From positions 1 through 32,690 of the forward strand of contig JALWJX010000130.1 of assembly GCA_026996895.1 (NCBI GenBank): a DNA stretch of 32,690 nucleotides. Reading direction: 5' to 3'. The position numbers and the translations under genes are program-made. Shown here piece after piece: positions 25,717 to 32,690 of this stretch (the stretch's first letter is position 1; each line of letters opens with the position of its first letter). Below the pieces are notes generated by a model, which had not been told where the DNA came from, did no database searches, and saw only the letters and a list, made by a program, of their open reading frames with translations. This DNA comes from Candidatus Kapaibacterium sp. Lineage in GTDB: Bacteria > Bacteroidota > Ignavibacteria > Kapaibacteriales > WFXC01.

Positions 25717-26651
25717 TGTGCTCCTCCTGCGTTGTTGGACGAAGCGGTAAGCGTTCGGAGCGCCACGATTCCACGCCCGATGGTGGCATTGCCGCCGATC
25801 TGGATACGCTGGTTGTTAAACCACTGTTTGAGCTGGTTGATGACCAGTTGAGCATCTAATTGCGGGGGGGCGTTTTCGCCATTCTGGGGAGCGCGAGTCT
25901 GGGTCGCCAGGATCGTACTGTAAAGGAGGGAATCGCTGGGGAGATATTCCTCCGTCCAGAGAGCACCCTGCTGCACGGTTTTGGTGGTGTCATCTAACTT
26001 GGTGCGACTGACGATTTCGGTTGAATGCTGGACGAAATCGCGGAAGACGTCTTCGGGGAGAATGACAAAGCGTTTCGTGAAGGTGTCTTTCCAGAATTGG
26101 TAATGATCGTCAGCAGGAAAAAGATGCTCAGCAATCCACTGAGCGATTGCCGCGGCGGCGGACGACGACTGTGCTTGGAAGCTGAATTCCTCGAGAATCA
26201 AAGTGTTGTTGATCAGGACTGCATCGGAAGCGACCAGAGCGGTGTTGTTATCGAGTTGCGGTGGTGTCCAGGGTAGAGGAATTCCACTATTGATAGCATC
26301 GCGTTGCAGTCGGGCTAAAGCAAAAGGAGCAGTTGCCCACACGAAAACATTTTGCAGCGATCGAACTGGAAAGCAGAGAATGCGAGCATCAGAAACGGAG
26401 ATTGCAGCAGCGTACTCTGAAGCTCTCTGGGAATCGGGTCCAAAAATGCTGTCTATCAACCTAGCATTGTTCTGAGATTGCATCGCTGCCAGATCGCGTA
26501 GCACGCCTTTGACGCCGGATCCCTGAATGATGGGGTACTGCGTATGCCGTTCTCGCTGAATTGGGAGATCAACAATACCCGGCGTTGCCCCCGTACCTGC
26601 GTGGACAGGGGTTTCGGCGTACAGGCTGAGGATCATTGCTTGTTGGTACAT
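25713..26651 (-). CDS. cmr4: Type III-B CRISPR backbone nuclease Cmr4 (Cas7 family)
   Basis: The 312-residue product starts MYQQAMILSLYAETPVHAGT and contains VDLPIQRERHTQYP at about 27-40. Asp28 corresponds to the catalytic Asp that cuts target RNA at 6-nt intervals in characterised Cmr4 proteins. IIQGSGVKGVLRDL (about 41-54) is the RAMP glycine element, and the C-terminal IQIGGNATIGRGIVAL is the glycine-rich loop. Several copies line the crRNA as the backbone of the complex. No active-site loss is seen, so RNA cleavage is predicted. It lies between cmr3 and cmr5. Confidence 0.96.
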   Translation of the reverse strand: MYQQAMILSLYAETPVHAGTGATPGIVDLPIQRERHTQYPIIQGSGVKGVLRDLAAMQSQNNARLIDSIFGPDSQRASEYAAAISVSDARILCFPVRSLQNVFVWATAPFALARLQRDAINSGIPLPWTPPQLDNNTALVASDAVLINNTLILEEFSFQAQSSSAAAAIAQWIAEHLFPADDHYQFWKDTFTKRFVILPEDVFRDFVQHSTEIVSRTKLDDTTKTVQQGALWTEEYLPSDSLLYSTILATQTRAPQNGENAPPQLDAQLVINQLKQWFNNQRIQIGGNATIGRGIVALRTLTASSNNAGGAQ

Positions 26652-26711
26652 CGTTGTGCTCCGTTTATTGTGAGACTCTCATTTTGATTCGACTTTTCGA
26701 CTTTGCTTTGT

Positions 26712-27893
26712 TCAATAAGGGGCGATCACAACGCTCCCAAATCCAATGTGCTGGAGATCTCCATCGCTGTCTTCTGGTGTTTCGGTTATCGGTTGTCCAT
26801 CATACGAAATCGGTTGATCGGCCTCAAAAAATAGCACCGATCCTGCAGGAAGAAAGCGGTATGCCGTTCGTTCAAAGTTTCTCGATCGACGACGATCATC
26901 AACAACCGCCCCACCGATCATCTGGGTTCCCGGAATAGCAGCGCCGACGCAGCGAACGCTGGCATTTGGGAAGAATAGCGACCAATCTTCAGGATGCCAG
27001 CCGTGACGGAAGTAGGCGGGGGTCAGGAAGATCATCTTGAATCTGCCGGAAAACGCCGCATTGTTCAGCACGGATCGGTTAAGAAACCATCCGGACAGCG
27101 GTTGTTGTTCGACGGTGTAGTAGGCAGCACGGGCTTCTCCGCCCAGTTGTAGATAGCCAGTTCGAGGCGCGAAGGGTTCGATCCCAGCAATTTGAACGAC
27201 CAGGCTGGTACCGGGCGTAAAGCGGAGGAAATCGGCGTGGTAGATCCGTCCTTCTTCGGTGGTGAGCCGATCAGGATTTATTTGAATTCCAACCCGACGT
27301 TCAGTCTGGAAAAAGAAGCTGTTGCGGTAGATTGTTGCCTGAAAGTCTGTGCCGCGGCTGTGCAGGTATTGCTCGAAATCCGAAGCAGCGATCCATCCCC
27401 CAACGGATTCGATATGGGGTCGGGGTGCCCAGAGGAATTGAAGCGCTGGAGCGCGAATATCGGAAAAGTCCTCCATCATAAAATCCTTTCCAAGTGGCTG
27501 GAGCGTTGTTGCAGTGATTTTGACCGTGTCTGTTGTTTCTCCATCGTTTTCCGCCGAGATTTTGACCATATCTGCCGGAACGGGGTAGTACAGGGTGATG
27601 TGTCCGTTGGTTGATCGGGCTAAAACGGGACCGGTGATGCGGAGTTGCCCGTATCCACGCCCCGGAGCGCCAATGTAGCGGGCAAGCTCGCGAGCAGCTT
27701 CGCTGCTCTGGTGAGCATATTCCATCAGGTCAACACCTGCGTCAAACAGCACTTTGGCACGAATGGCGCCTTGCAGCGTGTAGGGCGTTGGTGGAAAGAT
27801 GCTTCGTGCGCGATGAGCTTCACCGGCAACGAAAGGGCGTCCATCGCGAAAGAGCCAGACATCCACGGGTTCTAACAATAAGTGCCACTTCAT
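26712..27893 (-). CDS. cmr3: Type III-B CRISPR protein Cmr3 (Cas5 family)
   Basis: From the ATG at 27893 the product has 393 residues: MKWHLLLEPVDVWLFRDGRPF, then GEAHRARSIFPPTPYTLQGAIR, both typical of Cmr3. The longer frame upstream would overlap cmr2 and is not favoured. The C-terminal LQHIGFGSVVIAPY is the RAMP glycine loop. Cmr3 holds the 5' tag of the crRNA and anchors Cas10. The start is two bases after the cmr2 stop, so the two are probably translationally coupled. cmr4 starts 60 bases after its stop. Confidence 0.94.
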   Translation of the reverse strand: MKWHLLLEPVDVWLFRDGRPFVAGEAHRARSIFPPTPYTLQGAIRAKVLFDAGVDLMEYAHQSSEAARELARYIGAPGRGYGQLRITGPVLARSTNGHITLYYPVPADMVKISAENDGETTDTVKITATTLQPLGKDFMMEDFSDIRAPALQFLWAPRPHIESVGGWIAASDFEQYLHSRGTDFQATIYRNSFFFQTERRVGIQINPDRLTTEEGRIYHADFLRFTPGTSLVVQIAGIEPFAPRTGYLQLGGEARAAYYTVEQQPLSGWFLNRSVLNNAAFSGRFKMIFLTPAYFRHGWHPEDWSLFFPNASVRCVGAAIPGTQMIGGAVVDDRRRSRNFERTAYRFLPAGSVLFFEADQPISYDGQPITETPEDSDGDLQHIGFGSVVIAPY

Positions 27894-27895
27894 TG

Positions 27896-30853
27896 CTACG
27901 CCTCCGTTGTCAGGAATCGTAAGACATTCAGCCATTCTGCCAGCATCCCGAAGCGTTGCCACGGAGATCCATTGGTTTTATCTGCGGTATCGGTTCTGGC
28001 GGCGTTGTCCGATGCAAAAATCCTTACCAGTTGCTGGAGTAACGTTTCCAGTTCTTTCTTGGATAACCCGTTCGGGTCTTCTTCGCTGGAAGATCTGGAA
28101 CGTTCCCCAGTGTGCGACAGTAGGTAGCTCGTGCGACTGATGCGTGCTTCGATAGGAAGCTGTTCCAGATCTTCTGCTTCGGCTGCGACGGATTTCGGGA
28201 AGGATCGGCTGAGTTTTTCCGTTTGTAACGCAGTTGCGATTTTGCTCAACAGATGCACGATATCCACGGTGGTGCCGTTCAGGGACACGAACCAGGCATT
28301 GCCTACGCGCAGTTCTTCACCGGAGCGTTTGAGCAGATAGAGACTGAGAGCATTTCTGCCGTACTGGTGTTTTGCCGTTCTTTCTGCCGATCGTGCTGCC
28401 TGGAGCGCGATGTCCAGGGGGTCCAGATGGTGGGTGATGGCGATGCCGGCGGAAGCGGTTGCCGGCGGACCCATCGTGAGTACCAGAGCGCCGTCGAGTT
28501 CGACGTATCCGGTTGCTTCCGGTGAGCCAAAGAGGACCCTGGCATTATCGCCATCGAAGTGAATTTCTCCTGAGAAAGCGGCGCGCAACAAGCGCGCTAT
28601 TTCCAGCGCATATCGCAGCGGCACCAGCGCCAGAACGTCATCACCACCGGCATAAACCAGTCGTGCCGGATACAGTTCCTCGACGATTTTCGGTACTAAG
28701 CGGAGGGCGAAGTTATTCAGTGCGAAGGAGATAAGGGCGTGAAAGGAGGGAGTCACGATCCGCTTGAGTTCCAGTAATGCCGTCCATTGGTTTTGGGAGA
28801 ATCTGCGGAGACTTTCACCCAACCCTGGATAGAGAACGTCCTGAAATCGTGGCCGTTCTGGATGAGCACCACTGATCCACTTCCCCATCTGATCGCCGTC
28901 CATCAGCACGATGGCATAGTATTTTTCGGGTTTTCGAATACCTAACCGATCCGCTATGGTGAGAACGGTGCGCAGTTTCTGCCGCGCTGCCTCCAGTTGT
29001 GCTTCCGACGGTGACTCGCCCGTTGACTCTTGAAAACTTTCGATGGTGTACCGTTCTTCGTAGAAAATTTCCCCGTCGTACCGGGCAATCTTTTTGCCGA
29101 GCGGTTGCAGGTGGTTGGGTAAGCGCTGGACCAGCTTGCCCAATCGGGGGATGGTGTGAAGATCATTCGTTGGTCTGACTTTCAGGGCTTCGAGAGCGTT
29201 AAAAAGCGCTTCCAGTGCTTTTTGCAATGCTGGTCCGTGAGACGCTTGTTTGGCATCTGTTTCTTTGAGGGTGTGGAGCAGATCCTGTTTGAAAGCTGCC
29301 GATGCAATGTCGCTGGTGGAAGGATAGCTGGTGCGAGAAAATTGCGGAAGTCCGAGTTCCGTTGCTTTATCCGATCGCAGAATTTCCGGTAAAAGTCGCT
29401 TCACGGTGCAGACGGCACATAGTCGTTCTTTTCCTTCGGGTTTGAATTTTGTCGAAAGCTGGTTTTGCCTGCCCACTTGGGTCCAGAATTCTCGCGCTCT
29501 TGCCTGCTCTGCGTGCAGCGCTTCGCGCTCACCGCACATTGTGCATTTGCTGCCACGTATTGCCCGCTGACTAAACACACGCGTAGTTTTGCGGGAGCGG
29601 AAGAATCGGTCGGAGAGCTCGTACACCACTGAGTAGACGGTTCCAAGATTGAGAGTGTATTTCCCGCTGGCTTGAAGGATGTCGTAAACTTTTTGAAATT
29701 CCCAGTCATCACCGGGATTGGAGAGTTTTTTATACAGTTGCAGTACACTGTTGGGATCGGCAAAGTTACCGAAGCCCCACGGGAAGATTGTCCAGAAGAC
29801 AGAAAAGGGGATGATGGAGGAGCGGGTGCCGATTCCCGTTTGCTCGTCCCAGATTTGCTCAGTGTAATGATCCCACAGGTGGGGAATTTTGTCTTTCAAA
29901 AGATTTTTGACCGCCTGAGCGATGTCTTTCCATCGTTGATAAAACATCTGCTCTGCACGGGCAGCAACTTCCTGAACACGCTGATACTGGAATCCTTCCT
30001 GGACGCCCCACGGGAGCAACGCCACAAATTTGTTGGGTAAGGTGGGAAGATCTAACCGAGGAGGTGCGAGGGTGCAGAGATTGGTGTTCAGGAGCGTTCC
30101 CAGTTGTTTTTCCCGAAGCAGCCAGTCGTCGCAGAGCGGCTGTTTGTAAAGCCACGGGTACAGGATGACGTCGGGACCGTATTCGTCAGCGATTGTTTGG
30201 ATGGCAACCCAGCTCAGGTATGAAAGGAGCCAGCTTCCCATCCACAGGTCCTGTGTTTTGCGTGCCGCAGCGATGAAGCTTTGCACTGGCGAGAAAGAGA
30301 AGTGCAGGAGTGCGGGGATCGCAGGTTTTCCCTGCAGGGCATCGGCGGCTGCCGCTGTCAGGGCAACGTGTAGCGGTAGGGGGTGGTCCGGTTGCCGGGT
30401 TTCGGCGGGTAGGAGCTCGAAAAGATTCCCTGGGGGTGAGGCAAACGCCTGACTGAGTGCATCGGGGAGGCAACGCCATAATGCGAGGTAGAGTTGCTGC
30501 TGTTCTGCTGGCATTGTGCCTGTGGAGAATTGAGCAATAACAGATTGCGTGATTTCAGGATCGAAGTTCAAGATGGTGTCAGGGAGGTGATGCTGCCGCC
30601 CGCTGATAGGATGAACCAGCAATGGGGGATGGGTTGACCAGAACCGTTGAAAGCCGGACGGGAAGTTCAAGCGGTCGGCGGCGGACATATGCCGATCTGC
30701 TTCTTTGATATTGGACCAGGTCCTTGGCACACTGCCCAGGAGAATTTTCACCAGACTTTTGCCTCGATCTTCGTGTTGCGCGATAGCAAATGGCTTATCC
30801 GGAGGATCGTGCAGGAGCGCAACAATTTTTCGTTCCCAGCGAGAAACAGCCAT
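27896..30853 (-). CDS. cmr2: Type III-B CRISPR large subunit Cmr2/Cas10
   Basis: The 985-residue product has the HD-domain motif LLHDPPDK (His15, Asp16), SFSPVQSFIAAARKTQDLW (about 186-204), a four-Cys zinc finger (C437, C440, C479, C482), a first palm motif VLMDGDQMGKW (about 649-659) and the cyclase palm YAGGDDV (GGDD at 736-739). In type III systems Cas10 makes cyclic oligoadenylates upon target RNA binding, and the HD part may cut single-stranded DNA. All key residues are present, so both are possible here; Cmr2 HD activity varies between systems. The C-terminal region is helical (D4-like). It starts 15 bases after the cmr1 stop. Confidence 0.97.
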   Translation of the reverse strand: MAVSRWERKIVALLHDPPDKPFAIAQHEDRGKSLVKILLGSVPRTWSNIKEADRHMSAADRLNFPSGFQRFWSTHPPLLVHPISGRQHHLPDTILNFDPEITQSVIAQFSTGTMPAEQQQLYLALWRCLPDALSQAFASPPGNLFELLPAETRQPDHPLPLHVALTAAAADALQGKPAIPALLHFSFSPVQSFIAAARKTQDLWMGSWLLSYLSWVAIQTIADEYGPDVILYPWLYKQPLCDDWLLREKQLGTLLNTNLCTLAPPRLDLPTLPNKFVALLPWGVQEGFQYQRVQEVAARAEQMFYQRWKDIAQAVKNLLKDKIPHLWDHYTEQIWDEQTGIGTRSSIIPFSVFWTIFPWGFGNFADPNSVLQLYKKLSNPGDDWEFQKVYDILQASGKYTLNLGTVYSVVYELSDRFFRSRKTTRVFSQRAIRGSKCTMCGEREALHAEQARAREFWTQVGRQNQLSTKFKPEGKERLCAVCTVKRLLPEILRSDKATELGLPQFSRTSYPSTSDIASAAFKQDLLHTLKETDAKQASHGPALQKALEALFNALEALKVRPTNDLHTIPRLGKLVQRLPNHLQPLGKKIARYDGEIFYEERYTIESFQESTGESPSEAQLEAARQKLRTVLTIADRLGIRKPEKYYAIVLMDGDQMGKWISGAHPERPRFQDVLYPGLGESLRRFSQNQWTALLELKRIVTPSFHALISFALNNFALRLVPKIVEELYPARLVYAGGDDVLALVPLRYALEIARLLRAAFSGEIHFDGDNARVLFGSPEATGYVELDGALVLTMGPPATASAGIAITHHLDPLDIALQAARSAERTAKHQYGRNALSLYLLKRSGEELRVGNAWFVSLNGTTVDIVHLLSKIATALQTEKLSRSFPKSVAAEAEDLEQLPIEARISRTSYLLSHTGERSRSSSEEDPNGLSKKELETLLQQLVRIFASDNAARTDTADKTNGSPWQRFGMLAEWLNVLRFLTTEA

Positions 30854-30868
30854 TGGTTTTATCCTTCA

Positions 30869-31993
30869 TTATGCCGATTCAAGTTCGATCTGGAAGAGAT
30901 TCAGCGTATCCAGCCATTGCTCAATGGGAGCATACGATGGAATTTGAAACTTTTTACCCCGGATACTGGGGCGGTGATCATTGTCGAGAAATTGCGCTTT
31001 GAAAAATGTCAGGACGATTGCATAGTGTTGTTGCCCAGCCAGCTTCACGATACGGATGAACAGGGGTGATCCGCGCCGGGGATCAACCGTGACACCACGT
31101 CGTTCTCTCCGGAAAAAGAAAGGCAGCGGCAGCCCAAAAGCGGCTCGGCGTATTGTGGAGTTGGGAGTGTGACGGTTTCGGAAAACGAAATCACTAACGA
31201 TGCGAGCATCTTCTGGAAACCTGGATTTGCGGAAACTTTGCAGGGAGGATCCGATAAAATTCAACGCCTCTTGCCACGATGAAAAAGAGCGATCTATCAG
31301 GCAAATTTCCGCAAACTCTGGGTGTAAAAGGTGAAATGTAGGCTGTGATGGCAATGTATTGGTCGACACGTTCCGCCGAAGTTGCTGGATTCCTGATTGA
31401 AGTTCTTCGCCGAATTGTTCTACCGTCGTTGCTCGAACTGGCAGCGGAGGAAGGTTAGAGAGTTCTGTAGAGGACTGTATGTCTGCTACCTGTATTCCGC
31501 CTGCTCCCCGGCGAGAGCGGGTGCCAATGCCTCCAAGACGGGTAAGGAGCCAGAGAGCGGCGTAGAACTGTGCCCAGAGTTTCTGTGGGTTGGATCGGTA
31601 GTGGATTGAGGCATCAATAACATACTGTGACCCATCGGGTAACGCTTGCCGTTCAGGATCGTTTTTGGTTTTCCGTGCCGCAAACCATAAATAGCTGATG
31701 CCGGGTTTCCCTTGGGTGAGCTCACTGTAGCGTTTTGGTGCGTGCGTTGCCGCTTTGTGTAGCCGAAGCTGCACCGCTGATGCTTTGTCCGTACTCCCAA
31801 AAAGTTCCGATTCTTTCTGGAGCAGCATTGCCGGGTTTTTCGCCCCTGCTCCGAACAGCGCACGCCACCAGTAGCGAAGGGCGCCGCGTAAAGAAGGGAT
31901 GCGGAATTCCGGTTTGCCTCGCGGTTCAGCACCCCCGATGAAAGCAGGTGTTACCAATTCCAGTGTGATCAAACCGTGCATTTCAGATGCCAT
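30869..31993 (-). CDS. cmr1: Type III-B CRISPR RAMP protein Cmr1
   Basis: The 374-residue product starts MASEMHGLITLELVTPAFIGG and continues FRIPSLRGALRYWWRALFGA, the diagnostic Cmr1 start with the RAMP element SLRGALRYWWR. LTRLGGIGTRSRRGAGGIQV at about 154-173 is its glycine-rich loop. Cmr1 sits at the crRNA 3' end and helps capture target RNA. Met5 could also be the start. It is the first gene of the operon, with a TAnnTTTG box 33 bases and a perfect palindrome 76 bases upstream. Confidence 0.95.
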   Translation of the reverse strand: MASEMHGLITLELVTPAFIGGAEPRGKPEFRIPSLRGALRYWWRALFGAGAKNPAMLLQKESELFGSTDKASAVQLRLHKAATHAPKRYSELTQGKPGISYLWFAARKTKNDPERQALPDGSQYVIDASIHYRSNPQKLWAQFYAALWLLTRLGGIGTRSRRGAGGIQVADIQSSTELSNLPPLPVRATTVEQFGEELQSGIQQLRRNVSTNTLPSQPTFHLLHPEFAEICLIDRSFSSWQEALNFIGSSLQSFRKSRFPEDARIVSDFVFRNRHTPNSTIRRAAFGLPLPFFFRRERRGVTVDPRRGSPLFIRIVKLAGQQHYAIVLTFFKAQFLDNDHRPSIRGKKFQIPSYAPIEQWLDTLNLFQIELESA

Positions 31994-32025
31994 TTACCAG
32001 CTTCCCATTCTGTTGCTACTGGTCG

Positions 32026-32033
32026 CAAAGATA
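32026..32033 (-). promoter_or_regulatory. Putative cmr operon promoter -7 box (TATCTTTG)
   Basis: Read on the minus strand the sequence TATCTTTG matches TAnnTTTG exactly and lies 33 bases upstream of the cmr1 start. A -33 TTTG at normal spacing is not visible, so activation by another factor is possible. Confidence 0.45.
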
Positions 32034-32068
32034 CGAGATTGCGCGTTATGTCGTTGCTGTTCGCACAA

Positions 32069-32086
32069 TTTGAGAAGGTTCTCAAA
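32069..32086. promoter_or_regulatory. 18-bp perfect palindrome upstream of cmr1
   Basis: TTTGAGAA (32069-32076) and TTCTCAAA (32079-32086) form a perfect dyad with a GG spacer. It is 36-53 bases upstream of the putative cmr -7 box, roughly where an activator would bind, and 76 bases from the cmr1 start. No regulator gene is adjacent. Confidence 0.45.
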
Positions 32087-32197
32087 ATGCGGGAGGATTT
32101 GCAGGAAGTATACACTGCCTGCGGACAGAGCCATCAATGTACTCCTGCACATTCACATCATACCTGCAAGGACGATCCCCTGCGGCTATCCGAATTC

Positions 32198-32232
32198 CCC
32201 ATCCTGTAGGGATAACCCGTTAGGGCGCAGCG
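32198..32232. repeat. Degenerate short palindromes next to the repeat array
   Basis: ATCCT-GT-AGGGAT-like and CCC-GTTA-GGG hairpins lie in tandem. Read on the minus strand, the first contains ATCCCTACAGG, the same core as at 815-825. They look like a separate small intergenic repeat type bordering the compound palindrome cluster. Confidence 0.35.
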
Positions 32233-32258
32233 GCGCTGTACCCACCGCATATTACGCC

Positions 32259-32470
32259 GGGAGCGCCCCCTTCCGTGTGCGTCGTTGCTCTTTTGCCGAC
32301 TGAAGTCGGCGCTCCCGGTTTGCTGAAAACGCACGTTCTTAGGGTGCATCTACTGGGAGCGCACCCTTTAGGGTGCATTTTTTGCCGGCTGAAGCCGGCG
32401 TTCCCTGTGGGGTTTACTATGAGCGCACGCTTCAGCGTGCATTTTCGCTGGCGAAAGTCGGCGCCCCCAC
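32259..32470. repeat. Cluster of compound palindromic repeats
   Basis: The clearest unit is 32355-32405. Outer arms GGGAGCGC and GCGTTCCC enclose hairpin GCACCC-TTTA-GGGTGC (32361-32376), an AT-rich joint, and hairpin GCCGGCTGAAGCCGGC (32384-32399). Another unit has outer arms GGGAGCGC (32259-32266) and GCGCTCCC (32309-32316) with inner GCCGACTGAAGTCGGC (32295-32310). A third has GCACGCTTCAGCGTGC (32425-32440) followed by a degenerate GCTGGC-GAAA-GTCGGC (32447-32462). Stem bases change in pairs between units, which points to selection on folding. No transposase was identified in the window. Confidence 0.75.
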
Positions 32471-32633
32471 CTCGGCACTTCCGCAAGAATGGAAGATCCT
32501 GCTGCGCCGTAAAGGAAGGAATTCCCACAAAGCAGCACTGCCTCACAGCACCTGAAGATTTCAGCCTGACAACCCCGTAATGCAGTATCAAACGCAGCAG
32601 GATTGCATCACGATATCCCAAAAGGACAACGCT

Positions 32634-32690
32634 ATGCTCGAACAGGACAAATCACAACACTGCTCACACCGGCTTACCTCCCACTACCGA
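32634..32690 (+). CDS. Possible CDS start, truncated by window edge
   Basis: An ATG preceded by AAAAGGACAACGCT opens a frame of 19 residues, MLEQDKSQHCSHRLTSHYR, that runs to the window edge. The Shine-Dalgarno-like AAAGGA at 7-8 bases is good, but the visible protein is too short to classify. Its position next to the palindromic repeats makes a transposase of the IS200/REP-associated type one possibility; this is only a guess. Confidence 0.35.
   Translation, partial: MLEQDKSQHCSHRLTSHYR

Larger units (their letters stand above)
31994..32633. other. Gene-free region upstream of the cmr operon
   Basis: No credible protein gene is seen; open frames here run through palindromic repeats and have no recognisable domains. 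It contains the cmr promoter box and dyad, and the compound palindrome cluster listed separately. There is no CRISPR array: no direct repeats with regular unique spacers. Confidence 0.6.

Noticed and set aside
32198..32470. Possible CRISPR array upstream of cmr1
   Set aside because: The repeats are compound palindromes of varying sequence and spacing, with no uniform direct repeat and no regular unique spacers.
32220..32621. 133-residue open frame through the palindromic cluster
   Set aside because: The frame arises from GC-rich repeats, with a composition and internal repeats that mirror the DNA palindromes; no domain is recognisable.

Overview
The window comes from a bacterial chromosome, most likely of the Fibrobacteres-Chlorobi-Bacteroidetes group (perhaps near Chlorobi, Ignavibacteria or Kapabacteria). 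The evidence is several lipoproteins of Bacteroidota/Chlorobi type, RpoB and RpoC that read like that group, exact TAnnTTTG promoter boxes upstream of etfB and cmr1, and many start codons with weak Shine-Dalgarno sites. A class II (B12-dependent) ribonucleotide reductase and a type III-B CRISPR module would suit a thermophile, but the lineage is an inference.

Layout. 1-535 (-) is the N-terminal part of nrdJ, cut by the window edge. A 378-base divergent spacer separates it from rpmB, a TPR lipoprotein and a LolB-like/DUF4292-like protein (+, 914-3758). 3883-6480 (-) is an unusual UvrD-type helicase with a complete DEDDh exonuclease domain embedded in it. A tRNA-Met with its own terminator, a bifunctional-nuclease-family protein with a UVR motif, and the etfB-etfA flavoprotein genes follow (-, 6719-9435). 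9558-12375 carries cell-envelope genes: a PepSY-like lipoprotein (-), a divergent CpoB/YbgF-like lipoprotein (+) and a LolC/E-type permease (-).

12537-24371 (+) is the core information-processing block: tRNA-Tyr, Gly(CCC), Gly(TCC), Thr, Trp, then secE-nusG-rplK-rplA-rplJ-rplL, an attenuator-like hairpin, rpoB-rpoC and a strong terminator. The tuf and rpmG genes often found inside this block are absent.

24423-31993 (-) is a complete six-gene type III-B (Cmr) effector operon in the order cmr1-cmr2(cas10)-cmr3-cmr4-cmr5-cmr6, convergent with rpoC. Cas10 keeps its HD, zinc-finger and GGDD motifs and Cmr4 keeps its catalytic Asp. No CRISPR array, cas6, cas1/cas2 or CARF effector is in the window. 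Upstream of cmr1 lie a TAnnTTTG box and an 18-bp perfect palindrome, then (32198-32470) a cluster of compound palindromic repeats with compensating stem changes, and a truncated possible CDS at the right edge.

Most promising for follow-up: the helicase-exonuclease fusion, the Cmr operon with its candidate operator and missing partners, the compound palindromic array beside it, and an almost perfect 22-bp dyad between two divergent envelope lipoprotein genes.
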